From Nannochloris sp. 'desiccata' (taxonomy: Eukaryota > Chlorophyta > Trebouxiophyceae > Chlorellales > Chlorellaceae): DNA of 64,000 bases. The stretch spans positions 1,054,001 to 1,118,000 of the forward strand of contig JAGTXX020000014.1 of NCBI GenBank assembly GCA_019044685.2. The letters are read 5' to 3'. Positions 11,068-21,425 of this stretch are shown here, piece by piece. Positions within the stretch are counted from its first letter, which is position 1. Every line of letters begins with the position of its first letter. The position numbers and the translations under genes are program-made. A model generated the notes under the pieces. That model saw nothing but the letters and a program-made list of their open reading frames with translations. It was not told where the DNA came from and searched no databases.

Positions 11068-14000
11068 TTATTCACTGATAGCTTCACCTTCCGTAGTTAC
11101 CTGCTCACAATGCAGCTGCTGTGGCCAGTCTCTTGTCGGAGGATTCGTAAACATTACACCTTCTCTAATAAGCGCTTCAGCCAAGGCCAGCTGCATTAGA
11201 GTTCGCGCTCGAGCACAGCGCCCACCTTCAGCACCATTAGTACTATATTTGAACCCAATCACCAGCGTTAATTTCATCGGTGTACCAGCATCACTGATAT
11301 TTACAACTACTCCCTCTGCAAATTCTGTTGGGTTTGCTGCTACAGTGGCTTCACAGGCAGCACGCACAGCATCCAGCACCCCTGCAGGGGTATCCATGTC
11401 TATTACGAATTTAATTGAATCTCCTCGTTCTCCAGAAGCAGTTATATTTGAAAAGGGCGTTATCATCAATTTGTTATTAGGATACCACGTACGAGATCCA
11501 TTTCCAGCTAAGAAGATTGTATAGTGAAGGTCTATTTGGTCGACTTTATATCGAGGGGCATTGTCGCCTTCGCCTACAACCAGGTAATCACCAACATCGA
11601 AGGGGTGGACTACAAATAAGAAGACCACGTTCTCATATATGGTACGGATAGAGTTTTGGAAGACAAAACTGAATGCTAGAATAAGAGAAGAAAGAGCCAA
11701 GTACGTTTTGACCACGTCAACATTGAAGACAAGCATGTATAAAAACACGAAAATGATGTGGAGCACGACCCCAATCACGTTTTCTAATTTACCAATAACT
11801 GTTTTCGTATCGCTAAGTGATAATGCTAGGTCACATCGTGCTTCAAATATCTCGACAACAGCGGCAATGCACTCGGATAAGCTTACAGAGCCGTTGCCAT
11901 TTCTATCTAGCATGGCAAATGCTTGCTCAGCTTCTGCTTGAGGAAGAAAGTCTGCCACGTCATCAAGAACCATTGCAGAACTGTTTAAATCTGATTTCAC
12001 ATTCCAAAATAAAAATAATGCAAGTTTCTTGGCTTCAGCTTCAGTGGTGACTTCTTCTTGCCTCTCGGTGGCGCTGAGCTCATCTTGAAAATTGACTTGA
12101 AGAGCATGGCGACGGACGTAGGCCTCCATTTTAGCTATCTGATTTTCAGTGAGACCACGAGGATTGATATGTTTTGTGACGCCAGCTGCTTGTTCTACTA
12201 CAGGAGCCTGCATTAAGTGGTATTTATTTGGGAAAGGAAGAATTAGCAACAAGGGAGGAAATGAAAATAAAGCGCCAAGATAAAGAAATGCTAGGCAAGT
12301 AATGCGTACCAATCTTGACAGTCTGCGTCCCTGATTAACAACTGAAGGAAAGCAATGTTGGCGGTGAAGAGGTGCAGTTTCATCCACCAGACTATTGGCT
12401 GCACTACGCTGGGTGCTGGAGCGATGGGTACCTTGCCGACCACCAACAGATCCAGGCCTCTGTTCGTGTGGTTGCTTAGGGAGGGGTGTTGTATTAGACC
12501 GTCCATAAACACTACGCAACGAACTTTCATAATGGTGGACATCGTTGTGTGCAGCCTCCAAGTCAACAGCTTCAGCAGCAGCTACTCCGGCAGCTACTGA
12601 GCCTTCGGAAGGGGAACGGGGCTCTGAGCTATCCAGTAGCTCATCTCCAGATGTGCCCATTATTGGGTCGCTGCGGGCATTGTCTAACCCACCAAATAGT
12701 TTATTTGTCACTCCACGCTATAGAAAGGAAGAGAGGATGTTTAGTAGCAGTAGAAGAGAAAAAGGGGGGACCGTCAGGAAAAAATCAAATACATCCTACC
12801 ATAGAAGAAACAATAGTGTCGTCCAAATTGCCTGCAGCAATTCCACCAGAAGCATGGACATTATGAACACCACTGACTTCCATTTTGACTCCATTCTCAG
12901 CTGTTCCATCTGCACCGCCCCCATTATAAGAAGGAAATTCAGAACTTCCCGCGGCTCCTCGTCCTTCAGCGGCAAGTCCAAATCTATTTCTAGGTTGTAA
13001 AAGCATATGTAGGTGATATTCTTTAACCAAAGAATCTTGAATTTTATGAACATGGCTTTCTTTATTGAATTTAGAAGATAGCATTTTGGCTAATAACGTT
13101 TTCAATAAATTAGCAGTCATAAACAAAGTGACACATGCCCAAATTTTGAGTACTACTTGAAAAGCTTCTTTGATATCAGAATCTTGTGAAGTAGTCCATG
13201 CAGTCATTGCTAAAGCCCACCAACCCAATGCTAAGACAGCCCTCAACACATTTGCAAGAGGACGCTGCAAAATAAAACATAGAGTCATTTTAATCGAGAG
13301 GATTGAAGCAGGTGGTGGGCGGGAAAAAAAATAAAACTAAAAAACTTTTCCTATTCACTTACCCTGACGGCATATGCAAAGTACAATGCATTTTGCATCT
13401 TAAACAATTTCGATCTTTCAACTATCCACACAGACCCTAGGGTCACACCTTCACCAATCCACCAAATAACCGGCAGGCCAGCTATAAAGAAACACATTCT
13501 CCAAATTTGAAGATTACTAACCATTTGATGACTTCCATAGACCAAATACAATACGCCAGCAGTTGTAAAAGTTAAAGAGATTATAATAGGGACTACAATC
13601 CAAAACCACCGCCAAAATGTCGCTGCAGGGGTGCGAGGGTTTGGGGCACGGTCGACGTTCCAGTCCAGGTCATCCACATCTTCCCCAGACCCAAAGCCAG
13701 TAGTATCTGTGGTAGTTGTGTAAGTAGATCCACGAGCTGTAGCTACAGAATGACGGCCGAAAGCAGTAGCGGCAGAGCGGCGACCAGCGTAGACTTGTTC
13801 ACTACGGCGAGATTGAGTAGATGGGCGGTAAGGTCTTCGAGGAAGGACCCCTGCAGCTGCTCCTGAATCAGGACGGAAATTTGAAGATGGTCTATCTTTT
13901 GTGTTATTGTCGGGGTTAATGGCCGTGGGTGGCATTGAAAATCGAGCAGCATAGGTAGAGCCTCTTTGCTGCCCACTACATCTTGCAGCAACGGGGGAAC

Positions 14001-14190
14001 AAGGATTCTGTTGTCTACGCCCTGACTGTCCAGCTGCACCTGCACTGTATTGCGTATGATCAGTCTCGTCAGCTTGAGATGTGACGGCAGCCGTGCTGCC
14101 CACGTTACGCTGCTGGTTGGCAGCCATTGCGTTGCTTGCTACCATGGCTTGAGCAGCAAACTGCTGAAAAGCGGCGTGGTGATCATTCAT
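11068..14190 (-). CDS. MscS-type mechanosensitive channel with EF-hand (copy 2)
   Basis: Paralogue of the adjacent channel with the same domain order. Exons: 13363-14190, 12800-13264, 12310-12717 and 11068-12207; 946 residues. A disordered N-terminus is followed by hydrophobic segments ending in ALYFAYAVR, exactly where copy 1 has its first intron. The sequence around LALFLFWNVKSD and the EF-hand loop DRNGNGSVSLSE (Asn at two ligand positions, still canonical) match copy 1. The pore domain has HPFDVGDYL. The low-complexity insert of copy 1 is mostly absent. Intron 12208-12309 has GT-AG ends, is 102 nt long and lacks an in-frame stop, so it could be retained without breaking the frame; it would add a hydrophobic stretch. 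Confidence 0.9.
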
Positions 14191-14671
14191 CGTATTTTAA
14201 TACTGGCTTTTTGATATCTCTTGGGGAGCAGATATCAGCCAATAGTAGGCATGGCCTCTATATAAACTAGATGCAGATGAATGGACAAATGCTCTTCAGA
14301 TGGGCGATGGGAGCTCAGGTCACTTTGTTATCCTATATACAATACGTTGTGAATCCTTTAAAAGAATATCTTATTTTAAGGTTATTTAATTCTAATTTCT
14401 GCCATAAAATTGCAAGTCAAAGCAGTTCTTCTGACAGTGGTTCGACTACCAGTGGTCAATTTTTGAAAAATTTGAAATTCGAGTTTTGGGACCTTCCTTG
14501 CCAACGAGACCTAGAGTCAGTAGCAATAATAGTGGCTGATTTACAGCTCTCCAGACTCTACAGTACCCTAAGTTACGCAGGCTTCTATATATGTTAAATC
14601 TATCTATTTATCTATCTGTATGTTACAGGGGTATAATTGTTATAATCTAAAATTGTTGACGAATATTTATT
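14191..14671. other. Intergenic between RPL9 and MscS copy 2
   Basis: No supported gene; a 108-codon + strand frame has no recognisable content. TTACA at 14623-14627 is the probable poly(A) signal of RPL9, 45 nt from its stop. Confidence 0.45.
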
Positions 14672-15659
14672 TTACTCGTCAACAGTAGCAAGGCCACGCT
14701 TACTGAGGTAGATTCCGTCAAGGAACTTACGGATATCCTTGTGTTTAACAAGGCATACCTGGTGAATAAGAGCAGCAGAGCGAGAGACAAGTTCAACATC
14801 GTTTCCGGTGAGGATAAGCTCATCTTTAACATCCTTGGAGCGGTCGCATGTAACACCGGCAAGCATGTTTACAATACGGACACGCTTCTCTCCCAAGAAG
14901 TTACGGATCTCAACAATTTCTCCCTTCTTCTCAATGTTGATGTTAATGGGAAAATGTGCGTAGACAAGACGCATCTTGTATTCAAAGCCCTTGGTGGTAC
15001 CTGTGATCATGTTCATGACGTGAGAGGTGCAAGTGCGGATAGAAGCAAGAGCCTTGCGACGGCCGAAATGGCAGTCCACACGGAGCTTCTTCTCACCCTC
15101 TTCTTCAAAGAGGTACATGTCCACAGCCAAATGCTTGAAGTCACGTTGAAGGGTGCCTGCAAGAATTGTAATTTGAAGAATTGAGGAAATGGATCAGGAT
15201 TACGTTTTGCAATATATATGGCTAATTAATTTCCTAGCTAGCCATCTCCATTTAACTTTCAAGGTGCGAAATCTACTCCGAGCTGCCCTATTTGGCTGAG
15301 TAAAGCTCCAGCAGCCAGCCAAATGCGAAGACTGAGGTTTTCAAACAGACAGCAGTTATACTAGCACAATATTGCAATTTGGGATTGTTTATAGACATCT
15401 TCAAAACCTATTAACAACCCGCGCCGCCTCCAAGGTGTTCCTTCCAAGCTCAAAGACTCTAAATTAATGCCTACTTGCAGCTACAATTAACTCTCCAAAT
15501 GTCTCCTTTAATGCTCTCTGGCTGCAACCTCCACCATCTCAAAGTTTATTGTCAATATTACTTACCACGGGGTCCCTTTACACGGACTTTCCTGGCCTTC
15601 ACCTCGATGTCCACCCCAGAAGGGATGGTGATGATGCGTGTACAAACTAACTGCTTCAT
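14672..15659 (-). CDS. RPL9: 60S ribosomal protein L9 (uL6)
   Basis: Cytosolic large-subunit ribosomal protein uL6. Exons 15566-15659 and 14672-15156 join in phase to give 192 residues, the usual size. The start at 15659 opens an N-terminus with I-T-I-P-S-G-V and V-K-G-P-R-G, as in eukaryotic L9; the middle has [16 protein letters not shown] and the later part [11 protein letters not shown] and [16 protein letters not shown], all family signatures. Codon use is GC-ending and uniform, as expected for a highly expressed gene. Confidence 0.97.
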
Positions 15660-16041
15660 CCTGCGCCGGTCTCACGATATAGTGTATATATCGCCACGAG
15701 ATTGGCGTATGAAAGAGGACAATAGCAGAATTATTGGGCACGCTTAAAGCTCAAACAGAGAGCCGACTGAAGTTTTAAAACCAGGGTCGATTCGAATCTA
15801 GTGAAATTTACTCGGATTTTCTCATCACATCGAGATTTCCGAATACAACTCGGTCAATTGGGTAGGGGCGAACTGCTGGTTCTATAAAGGGGCTCTGTCT
15901 ATTCTTGCTTTACATAATAATAGTAGATCGGTACTCCGAGAAAGCATAAAGAAAGTAAAAAAACCCCAGCCTCCTCATTGGCGGTACAAATAAATAATAC
16001 CGCCCTGCTAGCCTAAACCACCACCTCTGCCAGTTTTATTT
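15660..16041. other. RPL9 upstream region
   Basis: No gene is visible. It is the promoter side of RPL9 and the 3' flank of the OEP24-like gene. Confidence 0.45.
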
Positions 16042-16831
16042 TTACAAATCAAACTCATGGGTGACAGCAAAGACAGCGCTGTCTGCAGAGACTCCACCTT
16101 TACCCATATTTCCTTTGAGAATAGCCTTGAATGGCTTGGCAGTCCAAACAAGAGAGGTGGCTCCATCCTTGGGTGCATATTGAACCATGTACGTATTCTT
16201 TCCTTCTTTCTTTTCCACCTGCAAGATGGTAGTATCCTTTTGGAAATTGTACTTGCCCGTAGCAGCCCAGTCGTTCTTGGTATAGGTATACGAAAAAGCA
16301 GCTTCCTCAGTGTTAAAGTTATATGCTCCACCAAGTTTGTTATTAGCATCAAGCTTCCAAGTTTCCTCAAGAATAAACATATCCCCAGCTTGCTTGTAGA
16401 TAGCCTTGAGCTGAAGGTTTGATCCGTTATCAAATGATTTGTCCAAAGTCATGGAGGCAGCACCAGTGCGCTTGTGGACATCATAGGTCAAGGCACCCTT
16501 TACACCATCTGCAAAAAATGGCGGTGATGGTGACAAATAATAAGCAGTGGAAAAAAAGGTGGACAGCGATTCTACAATTGATTTCGCAGCTCGACATCAT
16601 CAAACTAATATCCGAATACTTCTTACCTTTAAGGGTGGCTTCAGCGCCAAGGATGATGCCCTGCCCACGCTTGGGATCCTTCAGGGAGGCATCAGTGAAA
16701 GCAAATGAGAGGGTGGTGTCGCCCACCCTCTTTCTGAGCACAGAATGGATACCGACATCAGTGTCGGCAGGAGGGAGAGCTCGGTTGCTAAAGTTGGTGA
16801 AGGTGAACGTCGCAACAGCAGCAGAACTCAT
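16042..16831 (-). CDS. OEP24-like plastid outer-envelope beta-barrel pore
   Basis: Two exons, 16627-16831 and 16042-16508, give 223 residues. The protein is made of alternating polar/hydrophobic strands with no N-terminal signal, as in beta-barrel envelope proteins. Length and strand pattern fit plant OEP24, a solute pore of the chloroplast outer envelope: an N-terminal strand with L-S-F-A-F-T-D-A-S, a central L-K-A-I-Y-K and W-K-L-D-A-N-N-K-L-G-G stretch, and a terminal strand ending in Phe-Asp-Leu. Assignment rests on general similarity and I cannot exclude another plastid or mitochondrial barrel (for example VDAC-like). The stop codon itself forms part of a TGTAA pentamer on the - strand (16042-16046). 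Confidence 0.55.
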
Positions 16832-17144
16832 ATCTCAATCTTGACTTTTTTGGTGATGAAAAAATAAATGCGGTGGATTGAGTTACAATCACGGCAACTA
16901 GTCTCGGGATTTAGATTTAAAATCCTTTGATTTAACAATGTACCAGCTCATCCGCCGATACCACCTTAAAAGCGACAAACTTGTAAAACCCCAAGGGGCT
17001 TCAGCGGCAAGGTGGACTTTTGCTGTACTAGATAGCAGCTTCATCTATTTTCTAGCTTGACTTCCTAGCACACCTGCCTCTTTGGCAAAGAAACATCTTT
17101 ACATCCGTATACTACACGCTATTCACATAACAAAACAATACGCT
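16832..17144. other. Intergenic, OEP24-like promoter and MogA 3' flank
   Basis: No gene is visible. TTACA at 17099-17103 lies 42 nt past the MogA stop and is its probable poly(A) signal. Confidence 0.45.
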
Positions 17145-17897
17145 TTAAGCTGACTCCTTTGGCTGCCGAAGAATATTTTTCTGCCGAAAGGCTTTCACCA
17201 CTTCATTATTAGTTTCAATATAAGGCCCTTCTAAGTAATGAATACACGCTGGAATTGACACAAAAACTTCATCAATCGTCTCTCTAATGGCCTTGGGCTT
17301 TCCAGGCAAGTTTAAAATTAAACTCTTGCCTCGGATGCCTGCAGTCTGGCGGGAAAGCACAGCTGTGGGGACATACCGTAAGCTAATTGCCCTCATTTGC
17401 TCACCATAACCTGGTATTATACGACTACATACAGCTTCAGTTGCGTCTGGAGTTACGTCTCTTGGGGCTGGGCCTGTGCCTCCTGTAGTGACTACAAAGC
17501 AACAACCGTCGATGTCGCATAATTGTTTTAATGTTGCTTCGATGAGTGGCTTCTCATCTGGTATTACTTTGTAAACAACTTCAAAACTGCGGCAGGAGAA
17601 TATGTGCGAGGGAGAGTTCGTTAAATTATCTTTTTGAAGTATTCGTATTCTAGCAACAACTATGCCACAGACGGAGAATTTCAAGATAAATTACCGACGC
17701 CAAAAAAAGGAATAAAATTTTTCTTGTTCTCACCTGCTGTTGATGGCTTCATGGAAGAATTGAATAATCGCAGGTCCACTTTCATCAGCGTAGATCCCTT
17801 GACTGGCCCTATCACTAACTGTCACTACCCCAAATTTCGCATGATCACCAATTGAATCTGAGGAACCTCCTTTTAAAGCAGTACTTGGACTAGCCAT
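17145..17897 (-). CDS. Molybdopterin adenylyltransferase (MogA/Cnx1G domain)
   Basis: Activates molybdopterin with ATP (MPT-AMP) before molybdate insertion in molybdenum-cofactor synthesis. Exons 17734-17897 and 17145-17586 give 201 residues, a stand-alone G domain rather than a Cnx1 E-G fusion. Visible motifs: V-V-T-V-S-D-R-A-S-Q-G-I-Y-A-D-E-S-G-P near the start, TTGGTGPAPRDVTP in the middle (the MPT-binding loop), and LNLPGKPKA late, all typical of MogA/MoaB. The start at 17897 has no long leader, so a cytosolic protein is likely. MoaD, another cofactor gene, is encoded 5.2 kb away on the other strand. Confidence 0.93.
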
Positions 17898-18143
17898 ATT
17901 ACATGTATTAATGATGCAATCAAAAACCGCTTAAGAAATAGAAGACAAATAGTAATGTCCTCCAGCCCTAACTCAACACTTTTGAGCTGAGCGGTCCACG
18001 CCAATTGCAAGTTGAAGCCCTCTCTAATCACTTGCACCCTCTGTCTTTCCTTATCTTTCTAACCAGTGCTTGGCACGTATCTTTACAATTTATTCAGTTT
18101 CAGAACATACAATACTACTCCTTCAACGTACTTTCATGACCAT

Positions 18144-18975
18144 CTAAGCATGTGCTGCTAATGCTTCTGTTCCTCTAGCAGGTGGTTTCAACTCTCCATA
18201 GCACACAGGTACCTGGTCCCCAGGGATGAAGTCTCTAAACACGCCGTCCTTATTAATAACCACAGTTCTAATGCAACCACCGGAAGATCCATCACGTGCA
18301 ATAGCATGTGCTACAGATTTCACTACAAAGGCCTTGCATTCAGCTTCGGTCATGTTGGCCTTCCACATTCGATCAGTTAATCCTTGAATATAAGCAGAAC
18401 CTGATCCACCAATAGTAAATGGTACTTTCACAATAGTACCACCCAGAGGGATGGCATAAACAGATCCACCTTCAATTTTATCCCATCCAGCTACGATTAA
18501 TCCAGCTTGTAATGCATTTATATTTTGATATGCCATCGACTGAGCAAGTTTTGCAGCGGTGAGGACATCTGAATCTGCACCGAGCTCTGCTTGATGCTGC
18601 TCTAAAAACCATTGGACATATCGAGACAAGTTTTGCGTATCTGCAGCGGAACCTGAGCGACAAATATAGATTCTATCAGCTAAAGGGGTGATTTTATCGG
18701 TGACTCTGTTGGCAATGTAGCTGCCGGTGGATGTGCGGGAGTCTGCACCCATTACAACGCCTCCATCGTATGTCGCAGCCATGATGGTTGTCTGCAGATA
18801 TATTTTAGTCAGAAGTAAAGAGGGTTAGAAACTTGACAGGGTGCCTTTAGGCAGAAAGGAAGCATGCAGAATTACTTATTAATAGAGATAGAAGCATGTT
18901 ATGCAAGGAAGCAAAGTAGCGCACCCCCATGGACACCGGCTGTGACAGCTCTTGTTCGAATGCACGCATATCCAT
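18144..18975 (-). CDS. 20S proteasome beta1 subunit precursor
   Basis: Caspase-like catalytic beta subunit of the 20S proteasome (PSMB6/PBA1). Exons 18925-18975 and 18144-18791 give 232 residues. Exon 1 encodes the propeptide ending in Met-Gly; exon 2 begins exactly with the mature T-T-I-M, so the splice site coincides with the autoprocessing site. The catalytic Thr1, the Asp in GADSRTS, the Lys in DKITPL and the S-G-S motif (GGSGSAYI) are all present. TTACA at 18083-18087 is the probable poly(A) signal. Confidence 0.95.
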
Positions 18976-19225
18976 TTTGACGCGATTAAAGCTCTCTATG
19001 CAGCCGCAGATCAGATCAGAAAACTATAAATTTGATCAGAAATTAATCTCTCTTTACAGCGTTTTGAAGGCGCAGTTTTATTTGTAACTGTGATAAAATC
19101 GTTATATTTTATTTGTAGTATACGGCACTCTCTTGTCTAGCCATAAGGGACCCTGCCCTCAGGGCTGCTCCTTCTTCCTTAAGAGCATTATTTTTGAGCC
19201 AAGATTCCTCCATTACAGTCAAAGC

Positions 19226-19233
19226 CCTAGGGC
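19226..19233 (+). repeat. Target site duplication, left copy
   Basis: CCTAGGGC directly before the left inverted repeat; identical to 19989-19996. Confidence 0.88.
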
Positions 19234-19247
19234 CAGTGCTTCGTTTA

Positions 19248-19425
19248 GCCGGCATATATGCCGAAAATGCCGGAAAATGCCAATTTTCCGGCATTTTCAG
19301 GCGCAGGAACAGGAAAAAATGCCGTGCAAAAAGTGCCGGAGCGGAGCTCCGGCGGGCCAGAAATGCCGGGGGAAAATGCCGTTTTTTTCGAAAATTTTGA
19401 AAAAATGCCGGAGATTTAGGCCAGT
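19248..19425. repeat. Left subterminal AATGCCGG motif array
   Basis: Begins with the palindrome CGGCATATATGCCG and continues with several AATGCCGG or CCGGCATT units separated by A-rich spacers. A matching array lies at about 19865-19965. Together at least seven full motifs are visible. Confidence 0.75.
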
Positions 19426-19483
19426 TTTAGAGTACTAAATTAACAAAAGTTCATTTGTAAGAGGTTATTCTCTCATTATCACT

Positions 19484-19793
19484 ATGGATACCACTCGGCA
19501 GACCAATGATCAGGACTTAGTCCGAACTTTGGTTGCCCAGATCTTTGATCGAGTCATGGCTGTCCAGCACTTGCAACAACCCATTGATTTGACTTCTTCT
19601 CCGTTCAAAGAACCTGCTTTGAAGGTATGTGATGTCATCTGTATGCTTAACTTCTTAAAATAAGCCACCCAAATTCAAATCTGAATTTTCTTCCTTGTTG
19701 CAGAAGAGGAAAAAAGGTATGGAAGGCGAAGAAAAAGCGTCGTGGAGCGCATTTGTAGTTCCTTGTTTTTGCTTTTTTAAAGATGTAATCTAA
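19484..19793 (+). CDS. Spliced 76-codon frame inside the hAT element
   Basis: ATG at 19484 opens 47 codons to 19624. A GTATGT donor and a TTGTTGCAG acceptor join it in phase to 19704-19793, giving 76 residues. The N-terminal part is amphipathic helical (DLVRTLVAQIFDRVMAV); the junction makes a basic cluster KKRKKG that resembles a nuclear localisation signal. I do not recognise it. It could be the remnant N-terminus of the parent transposase or a captured host exon pair. Whether it is expressed is unknown. Confidence 0.45.
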
Positions 19794-19864
19794 AGAAATT
19801 CCAGCCATGTTTCAATAAGGCGCATCTGCGCTGCTCAGAAATAGTGCCTGATGCTGTCAAGAAA

Positions 19865-19965
19865 AAAAATGGAAAAAATGCCGGGGCAGAATCCAGAAAA
19901 AATGCCGGGGCAGAATGCCGAAAAACAGGCCAGGGACGAAAAAATGCCGGGAAAAAATGCCAGGC
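19865..19965. repeat. Right subterminal AATGCCGG motif array
   Basis: Repeats of AAAAAATGCCGG separated by short spacers, mirroring the left array inside the element. Confidence 0.75.
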
Positions 19966-19988
19966 CAAAATCCTTAAACGAAGCACTG

Positions 19989-19996
19989 CCTAGGGC
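19989..19996 (+). repeat. Target site duplication, right copy
   Basis: CCTAGGGC directly after the right inverted repeat; identical to 19226-19233. Confidence 0.88.
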
Positions 19997-20139
19997 CTTG
20001 GATTACACATCAAATGAACACTAACTTAAATAAAAACATTCCGTAGATCTCCTTAACTCTACCTGTCGCGCAAACTACCTGGACGGCATTGTTAGTTCGG
20101 TTGCAAAGACATTGGACCTTTGGTTTAAACTTCTGCAAG

Positions 20140-21084
20140 ATGTCATTTTTCACTAATCCGTTCTCTTACAAACGGAGGAGGGAATCAGAGGAGCTTGAAC
20201 TTGGCACCCCTGATCAAATTGCTCCTGAGACCCCACCAACTGCCAGCGAGCATTTGCGCTCCTCGTCCTCTGGAGCAGAAGCCGACTCCCCTTCTCTCTC
20301 TCTCTCCTCCGATTCCTCCCAACAACAGGATACAACAAACAAAGTCCGTTCTAGAGCGCAATACTTTGAATCCCTCATCAGATCCAAAGCGCAAGGAGGT
20401 GCAGCAGCAACAGAAGAAGAAGGCACTCCCTGCGAGGAGAAGGATGGCGACTTTTCACCTTCTACTAGAAAAACTGGCTTTGTTTTGACAAACCAAAACG
20501 AAGATTTACCAACTACCCAACAACAACGCCCTTCTCAAACTGCAGCATTATTCGGTGGCCTCACTGCAGCTGCTGCAGCAGACGCTCTTCAAAATTTACG
20601 ACTTGAACTCACCAGAGTTGAAAATGAACGCCACGCTACAGTAGAAGCCTTACGCCGTAAAACACAAGAAGTAGACAATTTACAAAACATAGTGCGTGAA
20701 TTAAGTGAAAGTAGAGCAGCAGCACTGAGCGCTCGTGCTACTCTAGCGGAGCAATATGTCGATTTGAGTCGAGCTCATGAGAGAGTCACACGAGTGGCTG
20801 ATTTGAGTCGGGCTGTATCTAAAGAAAATTTGGAATTGACGAAAAACGCACGTAGTATCGCAGCAGAAGCCTCAAAAGAAGCAGCAGAAGCGAGGAAGGA
20901 GGCTGAAGCAGCAGGAAAAGCGGAAAGTAGAGCTGCTGAGGAAAATGCTGTCTTGCGGCAAAAAGTAAATTTATTAGAACGTTTAGTTACTTTAAGTTGT
21001 AGTAGTAGTAGAGAGCCTGTGCACCACTTTTCTGGAGAGAGTGTGTGCAGACCTGAATTTTCAATGCCCATGGAAACATATTGA
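20140..21084 (+). CDS. Coiled-coil protein, unrecognised
   Basis: Single-exon gene of 314 residues from the ATG at 20140, the first Met of an open frame that begins 51 nt upstream. The first 150 residues are charged, Ser-rich and disordered, with a basic patch YKRRRES. From about residue 165 to 285 the sequence is continuous heptad-like helix rich in Ala, Glu, Arg and Lys, typical of a long coiled coil. No enzyme motif is present. It starts 150 nt to the right of the hAT element, whose insertion probably altered the upstream region. Confidence 0.75.
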   Translation: MSFFTNPFSYKRRRESEELELGTPDQIAPETPPTASEHLRSSSSGAEADSPSLSLSSDSSQQQDTTNKVRSRAQYFESLIRSKAQGGAAATEEEGTPCEEKDGDFSPSTRKTGFVLTNQNEDLPTTQQQRPSQTAALFGGLTAAAAADALQNLRLELTRVENERHATVEALRRKTQEVDNLQNIVRELSESRAAALSARATLAEQYVDLSRAHERVTRVADLSRAVSKENLELTKNARSIAAEASKEAAEARKEAEAAGKAESRAAEENAVLRQKVNLLERLVTLSCSSSREPVHHFSGESVCRPEFSMPMETY

Positions 21085-21425
21085 TGCATTGGAGCAGCTA
21101 GCTGTCCGAACAAAGAACCTTTTTTTTCAGTTTTGCCGATTTATTTTTCACCCGCCTGAATACGATATATCAAATACTTTGTTTTTTTTTTTCTCAGGTA
21201 CACTAAACTTTGAACGACAGCGGTTCTTTCTTCACCCCGTCTATGTCTAATTCGATTTCCTACCAAATTTTCCTTTGATTCGATCATATACTTTTTCTCT
21301 CTGCTTTGAATACAAACCCAAATTCTTTTCTTTCTTTCTTCTGTCTATATCGATCGATAGTACCTTTTTTCGTATAAAGGATTACATTAGCGCAAAGAGA
21401 ACAAACAAATACTTAACAGAGCTCC
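21085..21425. other. Convergent 3' region
   Basis: Pyrimidine-rich spacer between two convergent genes with no supported frame. TTACA at 21382-21386 lies 40 nt from the RsmD stop. Confidence 0.45.

Larger units (their letters stand above)
19234..19988. mobile_element. Non-autonomous hAT-type DNA transposon, 755 bp
   Basis: Perfect 14-bp terminal inverted repeats CAGTGCTTCGTTTA bound the element (19234-19247 and 19975-19988). They are flanked by a perfect 8-bp target duplication CCTAGGGC (19226-19233 and 19989-19996). An 8-bp duplication with CAGTG termini is typical of the hAT superfamily. Both subterminal regions carry many copies, in both orientations, of an AATGCCGG-type motif, as expected for transposase-binding arrays. 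The interior holds a short spliced frame and no full transposase, so movement would need a transposase in trans. Perfect ends suggest recent insertion. Confidence 0.88.

Noticed and set aside
19248..19425. AATGCCGG repeats as a CRISPR array or satellite
   Set aside because: Spacing is irregular, orientation is mixed and they sit symmetrically inside perfect hAT ends.
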